This document shows positions 19,231 to 30,429 of a stretch of DNA of 64,000 nt, in pieces (within the stretch, counting starts at the first letter, position 1; each line of letters opens with the position of its first letter). Below the pieces are notes generated by a model. It was not told the origin of the DNA, did no database searches, and worked only from the letters and a program-made list of their open reading frames with translations. The position numbers and the translations under genes are program-made. Source of the stretch: Tamaricihabitans halophyticus (lineage in GTDB: Bacteria > Actinomycetota > Actinomycetes > Mycobacteriales > Pseudonocardiaceae). The DNA lies in NCBI RefSeq assembly GCF_004340875.1, contig NZ_SLXQ01000018.1, positions 1 through 64,000 of the forward strand. Reading direction: 5' to 3'.

Positions 19231-22200
19231 GTGTCACCGACTGGTTCCGCCTCAGGGCTGGCGGCAAGCATGCCAGCGCATCCCCCGGCCGCGCTTCGAG
19301 CCTCGTCGGACAGTGATCGGGCGGCCACGTTCGACGCGGATCCGGCAGGCGCTGAGGTGATGAAAGTCACTTCGGCGGTCTCGCCCGGGCGAGGGGATTC
19401 AGCGGTTCCGGCGGCAAGTAAGGCCGGTAAGTTCATCGTGCTGGACGATTCGCAGCGGGCAGTGGTCGATGACGTGCTACTCACTGTCCGGGGTGGTGGT
19501 TCGCGCGCGCTGGTCATCGCCGGAGCACCCGGAACCGGGCGTAGTACGACGCTCCACGCCGCGGCGGATACCGGGCGGCGCCTGGGGATCACGGTGGCGC
19601 ATGTCCGCGCGGAGTCCAGTGAGCAACGGCTTGGCCTTGCCGTCGTGGGACGCCTGTTCGACGTACTGCGGGGAGCGCTTCCCGCGGGTTGGCGTCCGGA
19701 TGATTGGCACCGGCCAGCTGGCCTGGACCGGCTCGCCATCCTCTGCTCGGCGTTGACGTCAGCCGCGCGGCGTAACCCGCTCGCGCTGCTGATTGACGAC
19801 GTGCACTGGGCCGACCCGGCTTCGGACATGCTGCTGCGAATGCTGTTACGCCGTCTTCGGCACGCACCACTGGCGCTGGTCGTGACGTCCACCGGAGCCT
19901 GGCCGGCTTCGTCGCTGAGTTCGCTGGACAAGGACGACACGCCGCCGGCCGAGGACGTGCTCCTGCGACTTGGGCCACTCAACGCCGCACAGGTTTCCGA
20001 GGCCTGCCAACGAATCTGCGGCAAAGCGGCTGACGCGGCGTTCTCCACTGGCGTACTTGACGTGACGGCCGGGAATCCGCGAGTGCTCACCGACACGCTT
20101 ACGGATTTCGCGCGCGGCGGTGGGCAGCCGACCGGTGCGCAAGGCGAGGCTTTCGCGGACCTGGCGGCGGAGCATCGCGGTCGGCAGGTAGTCGCGCTAC
20201 TGGACAGGTTGCCGCGCGGCATGATCGAGGTACTGCGATTGTTGGCGGTCGCCGATGGTGACGTCGAGTTTGACCGGCTCACCAACCTGGTTTCCACCGG
20301 CTGTCACGCTGCCGGGGCGCTCGCCGAACTCCGGGCGTATGGGCTGGTTGCGGAAACCGAGCCAGTACGGCCGGCCGACGCCGTGGTCCGCGACCGGGTC
20401 CTTGCCGGACTTTCAGTGCCTGCCCGGCGCGCGCTGCATGCGGCGGTTGCCGAAGTGGCGCACCGGATCGCGGCACGTGACGAGGTGGTGGCTCGGATTC
20501 TGCTCGGCGCGTACCGTCCGCCGGGCCCCTGGGCAATCGGCGTGCTACGGCGGGCAGCCGCGAGCGCGTTAGATGCCGGACGCCGCGAAGAGGCCGCCGC
20601 GTTCCTCGAATTCGTGCTGAGCGCACACCTCACCGTCGACCAGCATGCCGAGCTGCAACTCGAGTTCGCCGCCGCGGTGGTCGTCGACCGACCGGCAGCG
20701 AGCGACCGCGCGCTCGCCCAGGTCGGTGGTGTCCCAGGCGGTGCGCTGAGTACTCGACTGCGTGCCGTGGACCTGCTGCTTGCCAGGGGTGCGGCGACCG
20801 TCGCGCGCCGGGTGGCGAACGCCAGGCTGGCCAGTCTCGGCCCGGCGGAGGCGCAGACTCCAACGGGCGGGGCGCTGGTAAACGGGGACCAGCAGGAATC
20901 CACCAGCGCGGGGTGGGTCGATGCCGACAATGTCGAGCGTCGCGCGCTGATCGCGCTGCGCGTTCTCGCTGAGGAGGTACTACAGGCGCCTGCGGCTGGG
21001 GCGCGGTTGCCGAGTGAGCGGTCCGTTCCGGCTGACCATGACCTCGGTGACATCGCCGATCCTGTTGTCGCGGGCGTCGCGGGGTGCGCGCTCGCCTTCC
21101 AAGGTAAGCACCGGGAACGCGCCGGAGCTCTTGCCTCAGCCGCGCTCGTACCGGCGTTTGAGCAACAACCGCTGGGTACTCCCCGGCTCGCGGCCGCTAC
21201 CGCGTTGTTGTTGACCGAGGACTTCGCTGCGGCGGAAGCCGGACTGCGGGAGCTCTACGCGCAAGCGCGCAGCCGTGGGCAACGATCGACGGCCGCCGGC
21301 GCGTGCCTCGGCTTGGCCAGCCGGTCCCTGCTGTTCGGACTGCTCGACGAGGCCACCGAGCGGCTTGCCGAAGCGCGGACGACGTTGCCGCCAGATGCCT
21401 GGCACCCGACCGTACGGCCGATGATGACAGCCCAGTCGGCGCTCGTGGATGTCATGCGGGGCGAACTGGATTCGGCCGGGCGGATCATTGCCGAGCTCGA
21501 GACCAGCTCTACCTGTTCGGCTGACGAAGATGGTTTCGCCTGGACCTATCTACGCTATGCGCGGGCAGCGTTAGCGCTGGCTACCGATAACCCCAGCGCC
21601 GCCGAGCGAGACCTGCGTGAGTGCGGTCGACGGCTTACCGCCTGCGGCTGGCGCAATCCGCTCCTGATCCGCTGGCGGCCGTTGCTGGCAAGCGCCTTGC
21701 ACGGCATCGGCGCCGCGGAGGAGGAGATCCGGAGCCTGCTCGAAGCAGACCGTTCGGTTGCCGCTGCCTGGGGAACGGCGAGTGCGATCGGTTCGGCAGA
21801 GCTGTCCGCGGGTTTGGTACTTGACTCGCTCGGTGATCCCACCGCTGGCGAGCTGCTCGTGACGGCTGAGCGCACGTTGCGTGGAACACCGTTGCGGCTG
21901 CGCAGGGCCGAGGCGTTGGCCGCGCTGGGTGCACGCAACCTGCGTGCTGGCCGCGCGCATGCTGACGGTAACGAGGATTCCGCCCTGCTGCTTGCCGAGG
22001 CGCGGCGATTGGCCGACGAGGTTGGTGCGGTGCAGTTGCGCGACCAAGCCGACGCGGACCTGAGCGCGTTGATCCGTGGCCGTGGCCAGGTCAGGGCGCG
22101 ATCCAGGTGCCGGCCAGTGCCCGCGCGGTGGGCGAAGCTGTCCGAAGCCGAAGGTCGAGTCGTTGAGCTGGCGGTATCCGGCCAGACCAATCCGGAAATC

Positions 22201-22323
22201 GCGAGCGCGCTGGCGGTGACCCGGCGCACCGTCGAAATGCACTTGTCCCGCGCATACCGCAAGCTGGGCATCGCGAGCCGGGATCAGCTGGCTGGACTGG
22301 TGCCAGCCGGCGCGAAAGGATGA
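19231..22323 (+). CDS. LAL-family LuxR regulator with altered Walker A
   Basis: Predicted 1,030-residue regulator with an AAA-type ATPase region, a long helical middle and a C-terminal LuxR helix-turn-helix (about 970-1024). Walker B (LLIDD, 186-190, followed by VHWAD) is normal. The Walker A reads GAPGTGRST (98-106), with Arg in place of the nearly invariant Lys, so nucleotide binding or hydrolysis may be impaired. The N-terminus is about 65 residues longer than in the two neighbouring LALs and of low complexity; the GTG at 19231 is the first start after an in-frame stop at 19198 and has GGGGG about 11 bases upstream. Later ATGs (19270, 19360) are possible. TTA codons occur at residues 206, 447 and 781. 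Divergent from the ABC operon and overlapping the next LAL gene by 4 bases. Confidence 0.9.
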   Translation: MSPTGSASGLAASMPAHPPAALRASSDSDRAATFDADPAGAEVMKVTSAVSPGRGDSAVPAASKAGKFIVLDDSQRAVVDDVLLTVRGGGSRALVIAGAPGTGRSTTLHAAADTGRRLGITVAHVRAESSEQRLGLAVVGRLFDVLRGALPAGWRPDDWHRPAGLDRLAILCSALTSAARRNPLALLIDDVHWADPASDMLLRMLLRRLRHAPLALVVTSTGAWPASSLSSLDKDDTPPAEDVLLRLGPLNAAQVSEACQRICGKAADAAFSTGVLDVTAGNPRVLTDTLTDFARGGGQPTGAQGEAFADLAAEHRGRQVVALLDRLPRGMIEVLRLLAVADGDVEFDRLTNLVSTGCHAAGALAELRAYGLVAETEPVRPADAVVRDRVLAGLSVPARRALHAAVAEVAHRIAARDEVVARILLGAYRPPGPWAIGVLRRAAASALDAGRREEAAAFLEFVLSAHLTVDQHAELQLEFAAAVVVDRPAASDRALAQVGGVPGGALSTRLRAVDLLLARGAATVARRVANARLASLGPAEAQTPTGGALVNGDQQESTSAGWVDADNVERRALIALRVLAEEVLQAPAAGARLPSERSVPADHDLGDIADPVVAGVAGCALAFQGKHRERAGALASAALVPAFEQQPLGTPRLAAATALLLTEDFAAAEAGLRELYAQARSRGQRSTAAGACLGLASRSLLFGLLDEATERLAEARTTLPPDAWHPTVRPMMTAQSALVDVMRGELDSAGRIIAELETSSTCSADEDGFAWTYLRYARAALALATDNPSAAERDLRECGRRLTACGWRNPLLIRWRPLLASALHGIGAAEEEIRSLLEADRSVAAAWGTASAIGSAELSAGLVLDSLGDPTAGELLVTAERTLRGTPLRLRRAEALAALGARNLRAGRAHADGNEDSALLLAEARRLADEVGAVQLRDQADADLSALIRGRGQVRARSRCRPVPARWAKLSEAEGRVVELAVSGQTNPEIASALAVTRRTVEMHLSRAYRKLGIASRDQLAGLVPAGAKG

Positions 22324-25154
22324 TCAGCGTGCTTGCGGACCGGGAGATCGAGCTGACGTTGCTTGATGAGCTGGCGCGCGCCGCCGGCAACCGGGATGGT
22401 TCGTTGGTCGTGGTGAGTGGTGCGATCGGGGTTGGTAAGACCGCTCTGCTCGCGGGGGTAGCGAGCCGCGCTCATCCCAGCGCCGTGGTGCTGGACGCAA
22501 CTGGGTCCATTGTGGAGCGTCTCTTTCCGTTCGGCGTGATCCGGCAGCTCTGCGAGCCGGTGGTCGCCGGGCTCGATGACACCGAGCGAGCACAGGTCGA
22601 CGAAGGGCTTACCGAGTTCGCCAGACCGTTGTTGTCCGGCGAGGATCTGTTCGGTGTGGCCGTCGACGCGCGGGCACCCGTGATGCAACAGGTCATGCAC
22701 GGGGTTCGGCACCTGCTCAACGTCTATGGCGCGAACCGCCAGGTGCTGGTGTTCGTGGACGATGTGCAGTGGGCGGACCTGGAATCGCTGCGCTGTCTCG
22801 GGTATCTGGCCAGCCGGCTGGCTGGGACATCGGTGCTGATGGTTGTCACCCTCCGGGAAGGTAGCCCGGAAGGGGACAACCAGGGCGTTCGCGATCTGCT
22901 CGCGTGTGCTGGTCGAGTGTTGCGGTTGGGGCCGCTTTCGGCGACCGGGATCCGGTCGATGGTTCGTCAGCAGTTCGGTGTGTCCGGATCGGACCAGTTC
23001 GTCAACGTGTGTCACGAGGTTTCCGGTGGTAACCCGATGGTGCTGCGGGCAGTGCTTGACGAGCTGGCAGCGGTGCGGCGATGCCCAGTTGATGACTCGG
23101 CCGAATGGGTGCGGGATTGCCGGCCGGCGTTGCTGCGTGACCGGCTGGTAGCGCGCCTGCGGGCCCAGCCGGATTCCGCGCTGGAGTTTCTGCGCGCGCT
23201 GTCCTGCCTTGGGCCCGGTGCCGAGCCGGAAATCCTCGCCAGGCTCGCCGGGCTTGATGAGCTCGGCTACGCCGAAGTGGCTCGTGCTTTGTCGGATCAG
23301 GGCTTCTTGCTGACCGACCGTACCCCGGCGTTTGTCCACCCGGTCATGCGCGAAGCCGTGGACTGGTTGACCTCGCCGACGCAGGTGGAGCGGCTGCATA
23401 CGGCGGCAGCCGCGTGGTTGCATGCGGCCGGCCATCCCGTGGAGCACGTGGCTGATCACCTGCTCGCGGTGCCGTCGCAGCAGGCGATGTGGGCCGTCGA
23501 TGTGCTCAGGGAGGCGGCTGAGGGTGCCGTCCGCCGAGGCGATGTCGACGCCGCGACTCGCTATCTACGTCGTACGTTGCTGGATACCGCGCCGGACAGT
23601 GTCAGCCGAGCGGACCTATTGCTCGATCTCGCCGCGGTAGAACACACCGTGGACGTTTCGGCGGCAACCCGGCATGTGTTGGAGGCGGTATCGCTGTCCC
23701 GTGGCGTCGCGGGCCAAGCAGCCGCGTTGGTCCGGCTGTCCCCGGCGGCGCTGGGGCTGAGCTCACCGCCCGTGCTGAACACGCTGAATCAGGTGGCCGC
23801 AGCATTCGGCGAATCCGGTGGGTTGCCGGGTCCAGATCGGGAGCTGGCACTTCGCCTCGAGGCTCGAGTGCTAGCCGGCAGTCAAGAAATCGATTCTGCG
23901 GTGCGGCGGTTACGGGGGGCCGATCACGACGAGCTGCTGGAGAGTCCGGGCGGCAGGGAGTTGCTTGGGGTCACCCTGGAGCTGGCCGCCGTATCGGCCG
24001 CGATCCCCGCGGCCGAGGTGCGCCGCCTCGGGCACCGGCTACTTGACCGGGAACCGGCGACCTCGGGGCCGCACGGCATCGCGTCAATGGTGCTCTGTGC
24101 ACTGTCCCTGGCGGAGAGCAGTGCGCCGGTCGAATCATGGTTGGACGCCGCTGTTGGTCACGGGGATCCGGTGGCGCGAGCAGCCGCGGATGCCAGCCGG
24201 ACGCTGCTACGGGCCGGTGCCGGCCGTGTTGATGACGATATAGAGCTCGTCGCCGAGCGCCTGGTCACCGCAGACGGGTGGTTCTCCGCGATGTCGGTTG
24301 CCGGCATGCTGCGTACCGTAATTGCCCTTGAGTTGTATGGCCGCGGGCGGGTGCGGCGAGAGACCGAGACCGACGTGGCGCATCCGTTGACCGCGCGGAT
24401 CGCGCAACTGTGTACGGATCGCGCCGAGCATCCGATTGTCGCCGCGCTGCTGCGCGCGGTCGCCGCCTCCCGAGCGTGTGGTGCGGGCGAACCGCGGCAG
24501 GCGCTGGAACATGTGCTCGACTGTGGGCGCCAGCTTGACCGGGCAGGTTGGTGCAATCCGGCGTTGGTTCCGTGGCGCAGTGGTGCCGCGCTGCTGCTGC
24601 ACCAGCTCGGCGAGACAGACGAGGCGCTGGAGCTGGTCAGTACGGAGCACGAACTCGCGGTGGGGTGGGGCAGTGCCGCTTCGGTGGGCCGCGCCCTTGC
24701 GGTGCGCGGCGCGCTGACCTCTGGCACGGCCGGGGTGCGGCTACTGCGCGACGCCGTGGACGTGCTCGCTGAATCGTCGAACGAGCTGGAACGGGCCCGC
24801 GCCCATCTGGTGCTGGGCACCCGGCTTGCGGATGACGACCGCGGCGAAGCTGATATCCACCTCCGACTGGGGCGCGAGTTGCGTGAGGAGGACCCTGCCG
24901 ACCGGCTCGTCGGATACGAGTTACGCGTGGTCATCGGTACCACCGGGACCGATGACCAAAGCCGAAAGCTGACCGCGGCGGAACGCCGAGTGGTCACCAT
25001 GGTGGTCGACGGTCTCACCAACCAGGCGATCGCGGATGAACTCGGGGTCAGCCGTCGAGCCGTGGAGAAGCACCTCACGAACGTTTACACCAAGCTGGAT
25101 GTGACCGGCAGGGCCGAGCTGAAAGCAACTCAGACAGCGGACGCCACTCGCTGA
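22320..25154 (+). CDS. LAL-family LuxR transcriptional regulator
   Basis: Predicted 944-residue regulator. Walker A GAIGVGKT (residues 34-41) and Walker B VLVFVDD (142-148) are intact; the LuxR helix-turn-helix is at about 884-934. The ATG overlaps the stop of the previous LAL gene in ATGA, indicating coupled translation. A GTG at 22329, in frame, has AAAGGA at better spacing and could be the real start, costing only three residues. TTA codons occur at residues 531 and 868. It ends 128 bases before the six-module PKS, which is likely among its targets. It resembles NysRI-III type activators in size and plan. Confidence 0.93.
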   Translation: MISVLADREIELTLLDELARAAGNRDGSLVVVSGAIGVGKTALLAGVASRAHPSAVVLDATGSIVERLFPFGVIRQLCEPVVAGLDDTERAQVDEGLTEFARPLLSGEDLFGVAVDARAPVMQQVMHGVRHLLNVYGANRQVLVFVDDVQWADLESLRCLGYLASRLAGTSVLMVVTLREGSPEGDNQGVRDLLACAGRVLRLGPLSATGIRSMVRQQFGVSGSDQFVNVCHEVSGGNPMVLRAVLDELAAVRRCPVDDSAEWVRDCRPALLRDRLVARLRAQPDSALEFLRALSCLGPGAEPEILARLAGLDELGYAEVARALSDQGFLLTDRTPAFVHPVMREAVDWLTSPTQVERLHTAAAAWLHAAGHPVEHVADHLLAVPSQQAMWAVDVLREAAEGAVRRGDVDAATRYLRRTLLDTAPDSVSRADLLLDLAAVEHTVDVSAATRHVLEAVSLSRGVAGQAAALVRLSPAALGLSSPPVLNTLNQVAAAFGESGGLPGPDRELALRLEARVLAGSQEIDSAVRRLRGADHDELLESPGGRELLGVTLELAAVSAAIPAAEVRRLGHRLLDREPATSGPHGIASMVLCALSLAESSAPVESWLDAAVGHGDPVARAAADASRTLLRAGAGRVDDDIELVAERLVTADGWFSAMSVAGMLRTVIALELYGRGRVRRETETDVAHPLTARIAQLCTDRAEHPIVAALLRAVAASRACGAGEPRQALEHVLDCGRQLDRAGWCNPALVPWRSGAALLLHQLGETDEALELVSTEHELAVGWGSAASVGRALAVRGALTSGTAGVRLLRDAVDVLAESSNELERARAHLVLGTRLADDDRGEADIHLRLGRELREEDPADRLVGYELRVVIGTTGTDDQSRKLTAAERRVVTMVVDGLTNQAIADELGVSRRAVEKHLTNVYTKLDVTGRAELKATQTADATR

Positions 25155-25282
25155 CGGCTGGATCTAGGGAATTCCGCGCGAGGATTTGCGCAGACTCGAG
25201 CACAACTGTCGCCATGCCGTGCCGTGCGGTGCGGCGTGAGGAGGTTGTGCGGTGCGTGCTGCGGTAGCCGGGGCGAGCTGAC
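25155..25282 (+). promoter_or_regulatory. Leader region of the six-module PKS gene
   Basis: This 128-base gap contains a perfect Shine-Dalgarno sequence, GAGGAGG (25238-25244), placed 7 bases before a short leader frame and not before the PKS itself. A GTGCC/GTGCG-rich run lies at 25213-25235. I see no strong terminator hairpin after the LAL gene, so the PKS may be read through from the regulators. No sigma-factor promoter is obvious. Confidence 0.55.
25252..25281 (+). CDS. Nine-codon leader peptide (upstream ORF), candidate
   Basis: A GTG at 25252 with ideal Shine-Dalgarno spacing opens a frame reading VRAAVAGAS and stopping with TGA at 25279-25281. The PKS GTG begins at 25283, one base after that stop and in another frame. 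The PKS start has only a poor ribosome site (GGGGCGAG), so re-initiation after the leader could drive its translation. The peptide itself need have no function. Chance occurrence is possible. Confidence 0.4.
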   Translation: MRAAVAGAS

Positions 25283-28200
25283 GTGATGGACAACGAGCAG
25301 AAGCTTCGTGAATACCTCAAGCGTGCCTCTGCCGACCTTCGGCGAACCAAACAGCGCTTGGGGGAACTGGAGGCCGCGGCGCAGGAGCCGATCGCGATCG
25401 TCGGCATGGCCTGCCGCTATCCGGGCGGGGTCCGCTCACCAGAGGATCTCTGGGATCTGGTGCTGCGTGGTGGGCACGGCATCGGTCCGTTCCCCACCGA
25501 TCGCGGTTGGGACGTGGACACCTCGCTGCCCGCGGCCGGTGGGTTCCTCGCCGATGCCGCCGAGTTCGACGCCGACTTCTTTGGCATCTCGCCGCGTGAG
25601 GCACTGGCGATGGAACCGCAACAGCGGGTACTCGCCGAGGTCGCCTGGGAGGCATTCGAGCGGGCTGGTCTGGACCCGCATGGGGTCCGCGGGAGCCAGA
25701 CCGGGATGTTCATCGGATCGATGGGCCACCAGTACGCGGTGGGTCCCGACGATGATGTGGCCGGGCTGCAGCTGACCGGCGGTGCCAATTCGGTACTTTC
25801 CGGGCGCTTGGCCTATCTGTTCGGGACCTATGGTCCAGCGGTCACGATCGATACGGCCTGTTCGTCGTCCCTGGTCGCGCTCCACTTGGCGACCAAATCG
25901 CTGCGCGACGGGGAGTCCTCGCTGGCATTGGCAGGTGGGGTCACCATCATGTCCAGTCCGGTGTCCTTCACCGAGCTGGGGCGCCAGGGCGGCCTTGCCG
26001 TTGACGGCTTCTGCCGCTCGTTCGCCGATGGCGCGGATGGCACCGGCTGGTCCGAAGGGGTCGGCGTGCTGGTGCTTGAGCGGCTCTCCGATGCGCTGCG
26101 CAACGGCCACCAGGTCCATGCGGTCGTCCGTGGAACGGCGATCAACCAGGACGGCGCCTCCAATGGGCTCACCGCGCCCAATGGACCGTCGCAGCAGCGG
26201 GTCATCGAGGAAGCGCTGATCAACGCGCGTGTTTCGGCCGATCAGATCGACGCGGTCGAGGCACATGGTACGGGCACCGCCTTGGGCGATCCGGTTGAGG
26301 CACAGGCATTACTCGCCACCTACGGTCGCAGCAGACAACACCCGCTGCTGGTCGGCGCGGTGAAGTCAAACATCAGCCATACCCAGGCGGCGGCCGGCGT
26401 CGCCGGGGTGATCAAAACCGTGCTGGCGATGCGGCATGGCGTGTTACCTCGGATCCTGCATCTGGACACCCCGTCCAGGCATGTGGACTGGACGGTCGGC
26501 GATATCGCGCTACTGGCCGAGAACACGCCATGGCCGGAGACTGGTCAGCCGCGTCGGGCCGCGGTGTCCTCGTTCGGCATCAGCGGCACCAACGCGCATA
26601 CCGTACTCGAGCAGGCACCCGAACCCGCGCGGGCCGAAGCGGAGTCCCCGGCTCCCGTCGTGGAAGCCGGCCCGGTGCCGGTGGTGCTTTCCGCGCGCAC
26701 CGCGGAAGCACTTCGTGACCAGGCATCTCGACTGCTCGCCGCGCTCACCGAGCCGAGCTGGCCGTTCGAATCCAGCCAGCGTAACCTCGCTGACCTCGGC
26801 TTTTCCCTGGGCGCGACGCGAGCCGCGCTGGACCACCGGGCGGCGCTCGTCGCGAACGATCTGGCGACGGTACGTGGCGCGCTTGCTGGGCTCGCGGCCG
26901 GCGAGCCGCCGGCAGAGGTCGCCACCGCGACCGTGCGCGGCAGTGGCAAGCTCGCCGTGCTGTTCACCGGGCAGGGTAGTCAGCGGTTGGCGATGGGCCG
27001 CGAACTGTATGCCCGGTTCCCGGTGTTCGCTGAGACGTTTGACGAGGTGCTCGCCCACTTTCCGGGGCTTCGCGAGGTGGTCTGGGGACAGGACGCCGAC
27101 GCGCTGAACGCCACCAGCCAGGCGCAGCCCGCGCTGTTTGCCATCGAGGTGGCGCTGTACCGCCTGGTCACCTCGCTCGGCGTGCGCCCAGATCTGCTGC
27201 TCGGGCATTCGGTCGGCGAGATCGCTGCCGCCCACGTGTCCGGAGTGCTCTCACTGGCTGACGCCTGCCGCCTGGTCGGCGCGCGCGGAGCCCTGATGCA
27301 GGCATTGCCCGCCGGCGGATCGATGGTCGCGCTGCAGGCAGGCGCGGACGAGGTGCGCGCCGTATTGCCGGAAGACGCAGCCGTGTCGATCGCGGCGATC
27401 AACGCGCCGGATTCCGTCGTGGTGTCCGGCGCGGTGGAGCCGGTGACCGAGATTGCCGATCACTTCAGCGAGCTGGGGCGCAAAACTCGCCGCCTGGCGG
27501 TGTCGCACGCGTTCCATTCGCCGCTGATGGAACCGATGCTGGCGGAGTTCCGCGCGGTCGTCGCCGAGCTCACGCTGTCCGCGCCGCTGATCCCGTTCAT
27601 TTCCGACGTGACTGGTGTGCCGATCACGGTGGAACAGGCCACCTCGCCGGAGTACTGGGTTGAGCACGTGCGGGCCACGGTCCGGTTCGCGGACGGGGTC
27701 GACTGGCTGCGCGAGCACGGTGTCACCACCTTCCTCGAACTTGGTCCGGATGCCGTGCTCGCGGCCTCGGCCGCGAGCTGTCTGCCGGAGGATGTCGAGG
27801 CACCCATTCCCGCGCTGCGGGCAGGACAGGACGAGTCCACGGCGTTCGCCAAGGCGATCGCCGGTCTACAGCTGCACGGCGTAGCGCTCGACTGGTCGGC
27901 GTACTTCAGCGGCACCGGAGCGCAGCGCGTCGACCTGCCCACCTACGCGTTCCAACGCAAGCGGTTCTGGCCACGTTCGGCTCCGCTGATGGTGGCGGAT
28001 CCCGCCGCCGTCGGACTGGGTGCGGCCACACGCCATCCGCTGCTCAGCGCCGCGGTGTCACTGGCCGGTTCCGCGGGTGTTCTGCTGACTGGCCGGTTGT
28101 CCACGCATACTCACCCATGGCTGGTCGATCACGAGGTCGACGGGCAGCGGATGCTGCCCGCGACCGCCTTTCTGGATCTAGCGATCCGCGCGGGAGACGA

Positions 28201-30429
28201 GGTCGGCTGCGACCGGGTCGCGGATCTGACTCTCACCACACCGCTCGTGCTCCCGGCGGACGGTGCGGTGCAGCTCCAGTTATGGATTGGTGCCGCGCAG
28301 GACGGCAGCCGCACGCTGACCGTGTACAGCCGCCCGGAAAGCACCGACGATCTCCCGTGGACCACGCATGCCACTGGGGTGCTGACGGCAGCGGAGACGG
28401 CTGTGCCGAGCGCGGCGGTACCGGAGCCTTCCGCCGCCGCGACGACGATAGACCTGGACGGTTTCTACGACGCACTCGACGGTTTCGGCTACGGGCCCAC
28501 GTTTCGTGGGCTCACCGGGGTCTGGCGCGCGGGAGGTGACGTCCTCGCCGAAGTCGCGTTGCCAGACAACGTCGATGCGGAGGGCTTCGGCCTGCACCCC
28601 GCGTTGTTGGACGCCGTGCTGCACGCGATTCGGTTCGTGGACCTGCCGGAAGCAGCGGCGGGCGCACTGCCGTTCTCCTGGGACGGGGTGACGCTGCACG
28701 CCACCGGAGCCACCTCGGCGCGCGCGCTGATCAGTCCACTCGGTGTGGACACGGTCGCGGTCACGGTGGTGGACGCCGCAGGCGATCCGGTGCTGACCGT
28801 CAACTCGTTGACCGTGCGTCCGGTGGCCGGAGCATCGGTACCCGGGTCCGACACGCTGTACCGCGTCGAGGAATGGGAATCGCCCGCACCGGAACCCTTC
28901 GCCGGCTCGATCGTCGTCGTCGGTGACGACCCGTGGGATCTTGCGACCGCGCTCGACGCTTCACCGGTCACCGAGCCAGCAGGGGACATCACCGTGGTGC
29001 CCTTGGCTGGTACCGGCAACACGGTCAGCCGGATCCGCGAGTTGACCAACGGCGCACTGGAACTACTGCGCGCCCGAGCACCCGAGACGAAACTGGTCTT
29101 CGTTGGCCGCGGCGCCACCACCGGGGCCGACCCGGCGGCCGCGGCTGTATGGGGCCTCGCTCGCTCGGCGATGGCCGAGACGCCAGGCGGTGTGGCGCTA
29201 CTCGACTTCCCCGAAGGACCGGTCGACGGAGGTCTTCTCCGCCGTGCACTGGCAACCGAGGAACCCGAGTTGGTGCTCCGCCCCGGGCGGCTGTATGCCC
29301 CCCGCCTGGTACGGGTACCGGCGATCGGGTCGGCGCCTTCCCCATTCACCGAGGCTGACCTGGTGCTGGTAACCGGCGGCACCGGGGGACTCGGTGCGCT
29401 GCTGGCCAGGCATCTCGTTACCGGCCACGGGGTCAGCCGATTGCTGCTGGTGAGTCGGCGGGGCCCGGACGCGCCCGGCGCGCCCGCGCTCGCCGAGGAG
29501 CTCGCGGGACTCGGCGCAGCGGTGAAGATTCTCGCCTGCGACGTCAGCGATCGGGCGGCGCTGGCCGAACTGCTTGCCGAACACCCGGTGACAGCCGTCG
29601 TGCATACCGCGGGTGTGCTCGATGATGGCGCGCTTGATTCGCTCACCCCGGACCGTTTCGACACGGTGCTGCGACCGAAGGCGGACGCCGCCTGGTATCT
29701 GCACGAGCTGACCCAGGACCGTGACCTGTCCGCGTTCGTACTCTTCTCCTCACTCGCCGGCACGTTCCCCACGCCCGGGCAGGGCAACTACGCCGCCGCC
29801 AACGCCACACTCGACGCGCTCGCGCGACATCGCGCCGAGCTTGGCCTACCGGCATTGTCGTTGGCGTGGGGAGCCTGGGCGGATGCGGGCATGACCGGCG
29901 ACCTGGACAGGCTCGCCGGTGCCGGACTGCCCGCGCTGTCCGTCGCCGATGGACTCGCCCGGTTCGATGCCGCGCTGGCCGGTACCGACCCAGCCGTCGT
30001 GCCGGTCCAGCTTGACCTGGCCAGGCTGCGCGGACTGCCCGTCCCACCGCTGCTGACCGGGTTGATTCGGACCACCGCTCGCCGCGCCGCTCGTTCGGCC
30101 GCGGCGAGCGGCCTTGCGGACCGACTGATCCGGCTGTCCGATTCGAAACGTCATGCCGCCGTACTCGAACTTGTGCAGGCACAGGTCGCCGCGGTGCTCG
30201 GCCATGATGATCCCGCCACGATCGACCCGGACCGACCCTTTGCCGAACTCGGGTTCGACTCGATGACCTCGGTGGAACTACGGAACCGGCTAGGCGCGGC
30301 GACCGGGCTGCGGCTCCCAGCCACGGCAGTCTTCGACCACCCGTCGACGGACGCGCTCGCCGTGTACCTCCTCGACGAACTGTTCGCCGAACTGCCCAGC
30401 AGGACGGTCGATCCGACCGTTCGCGACAC
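25283..30429 (+). other. PKS module 1 of the six-module protein: KS-AT(malonyl)-DH-KR-ACP
   Basis: KS Cys at 25859. The KS is somewhat divergent: NISHT replaces NIGHT, though the His is kept. AT Ser at 27209 with HAFH. DH intact (His 28130, Gly 28142, Pro 28157). KR with TGGTGGLG at 29372-29395, LDD, and Tyr at 29789. ACP Ser at 30260 in GFDSM. Installs an olefin; corresponds to nystatin module 9 (C20=C21). It is the only module of this protein with a DH. Confidence 0.88.

Noticed and set aside
22284-23459. 391-codon minus-strand open frame
   Set aside because: Antisense to the N-terminal ATPase region of a LAL gene; no recognisable domain or start signal.
13679-25154. Specific bldA (TTA) control of the three LAL regulators
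   Set aside because: TTA codons occur in all three, but also in the PKS genes (for example at 40-42), so they do not single out the regulators.
25155-25200. Terminator after the last LAL gene
   Set aside because: Only a 4-base GCGC stem is visible, too weak to call.
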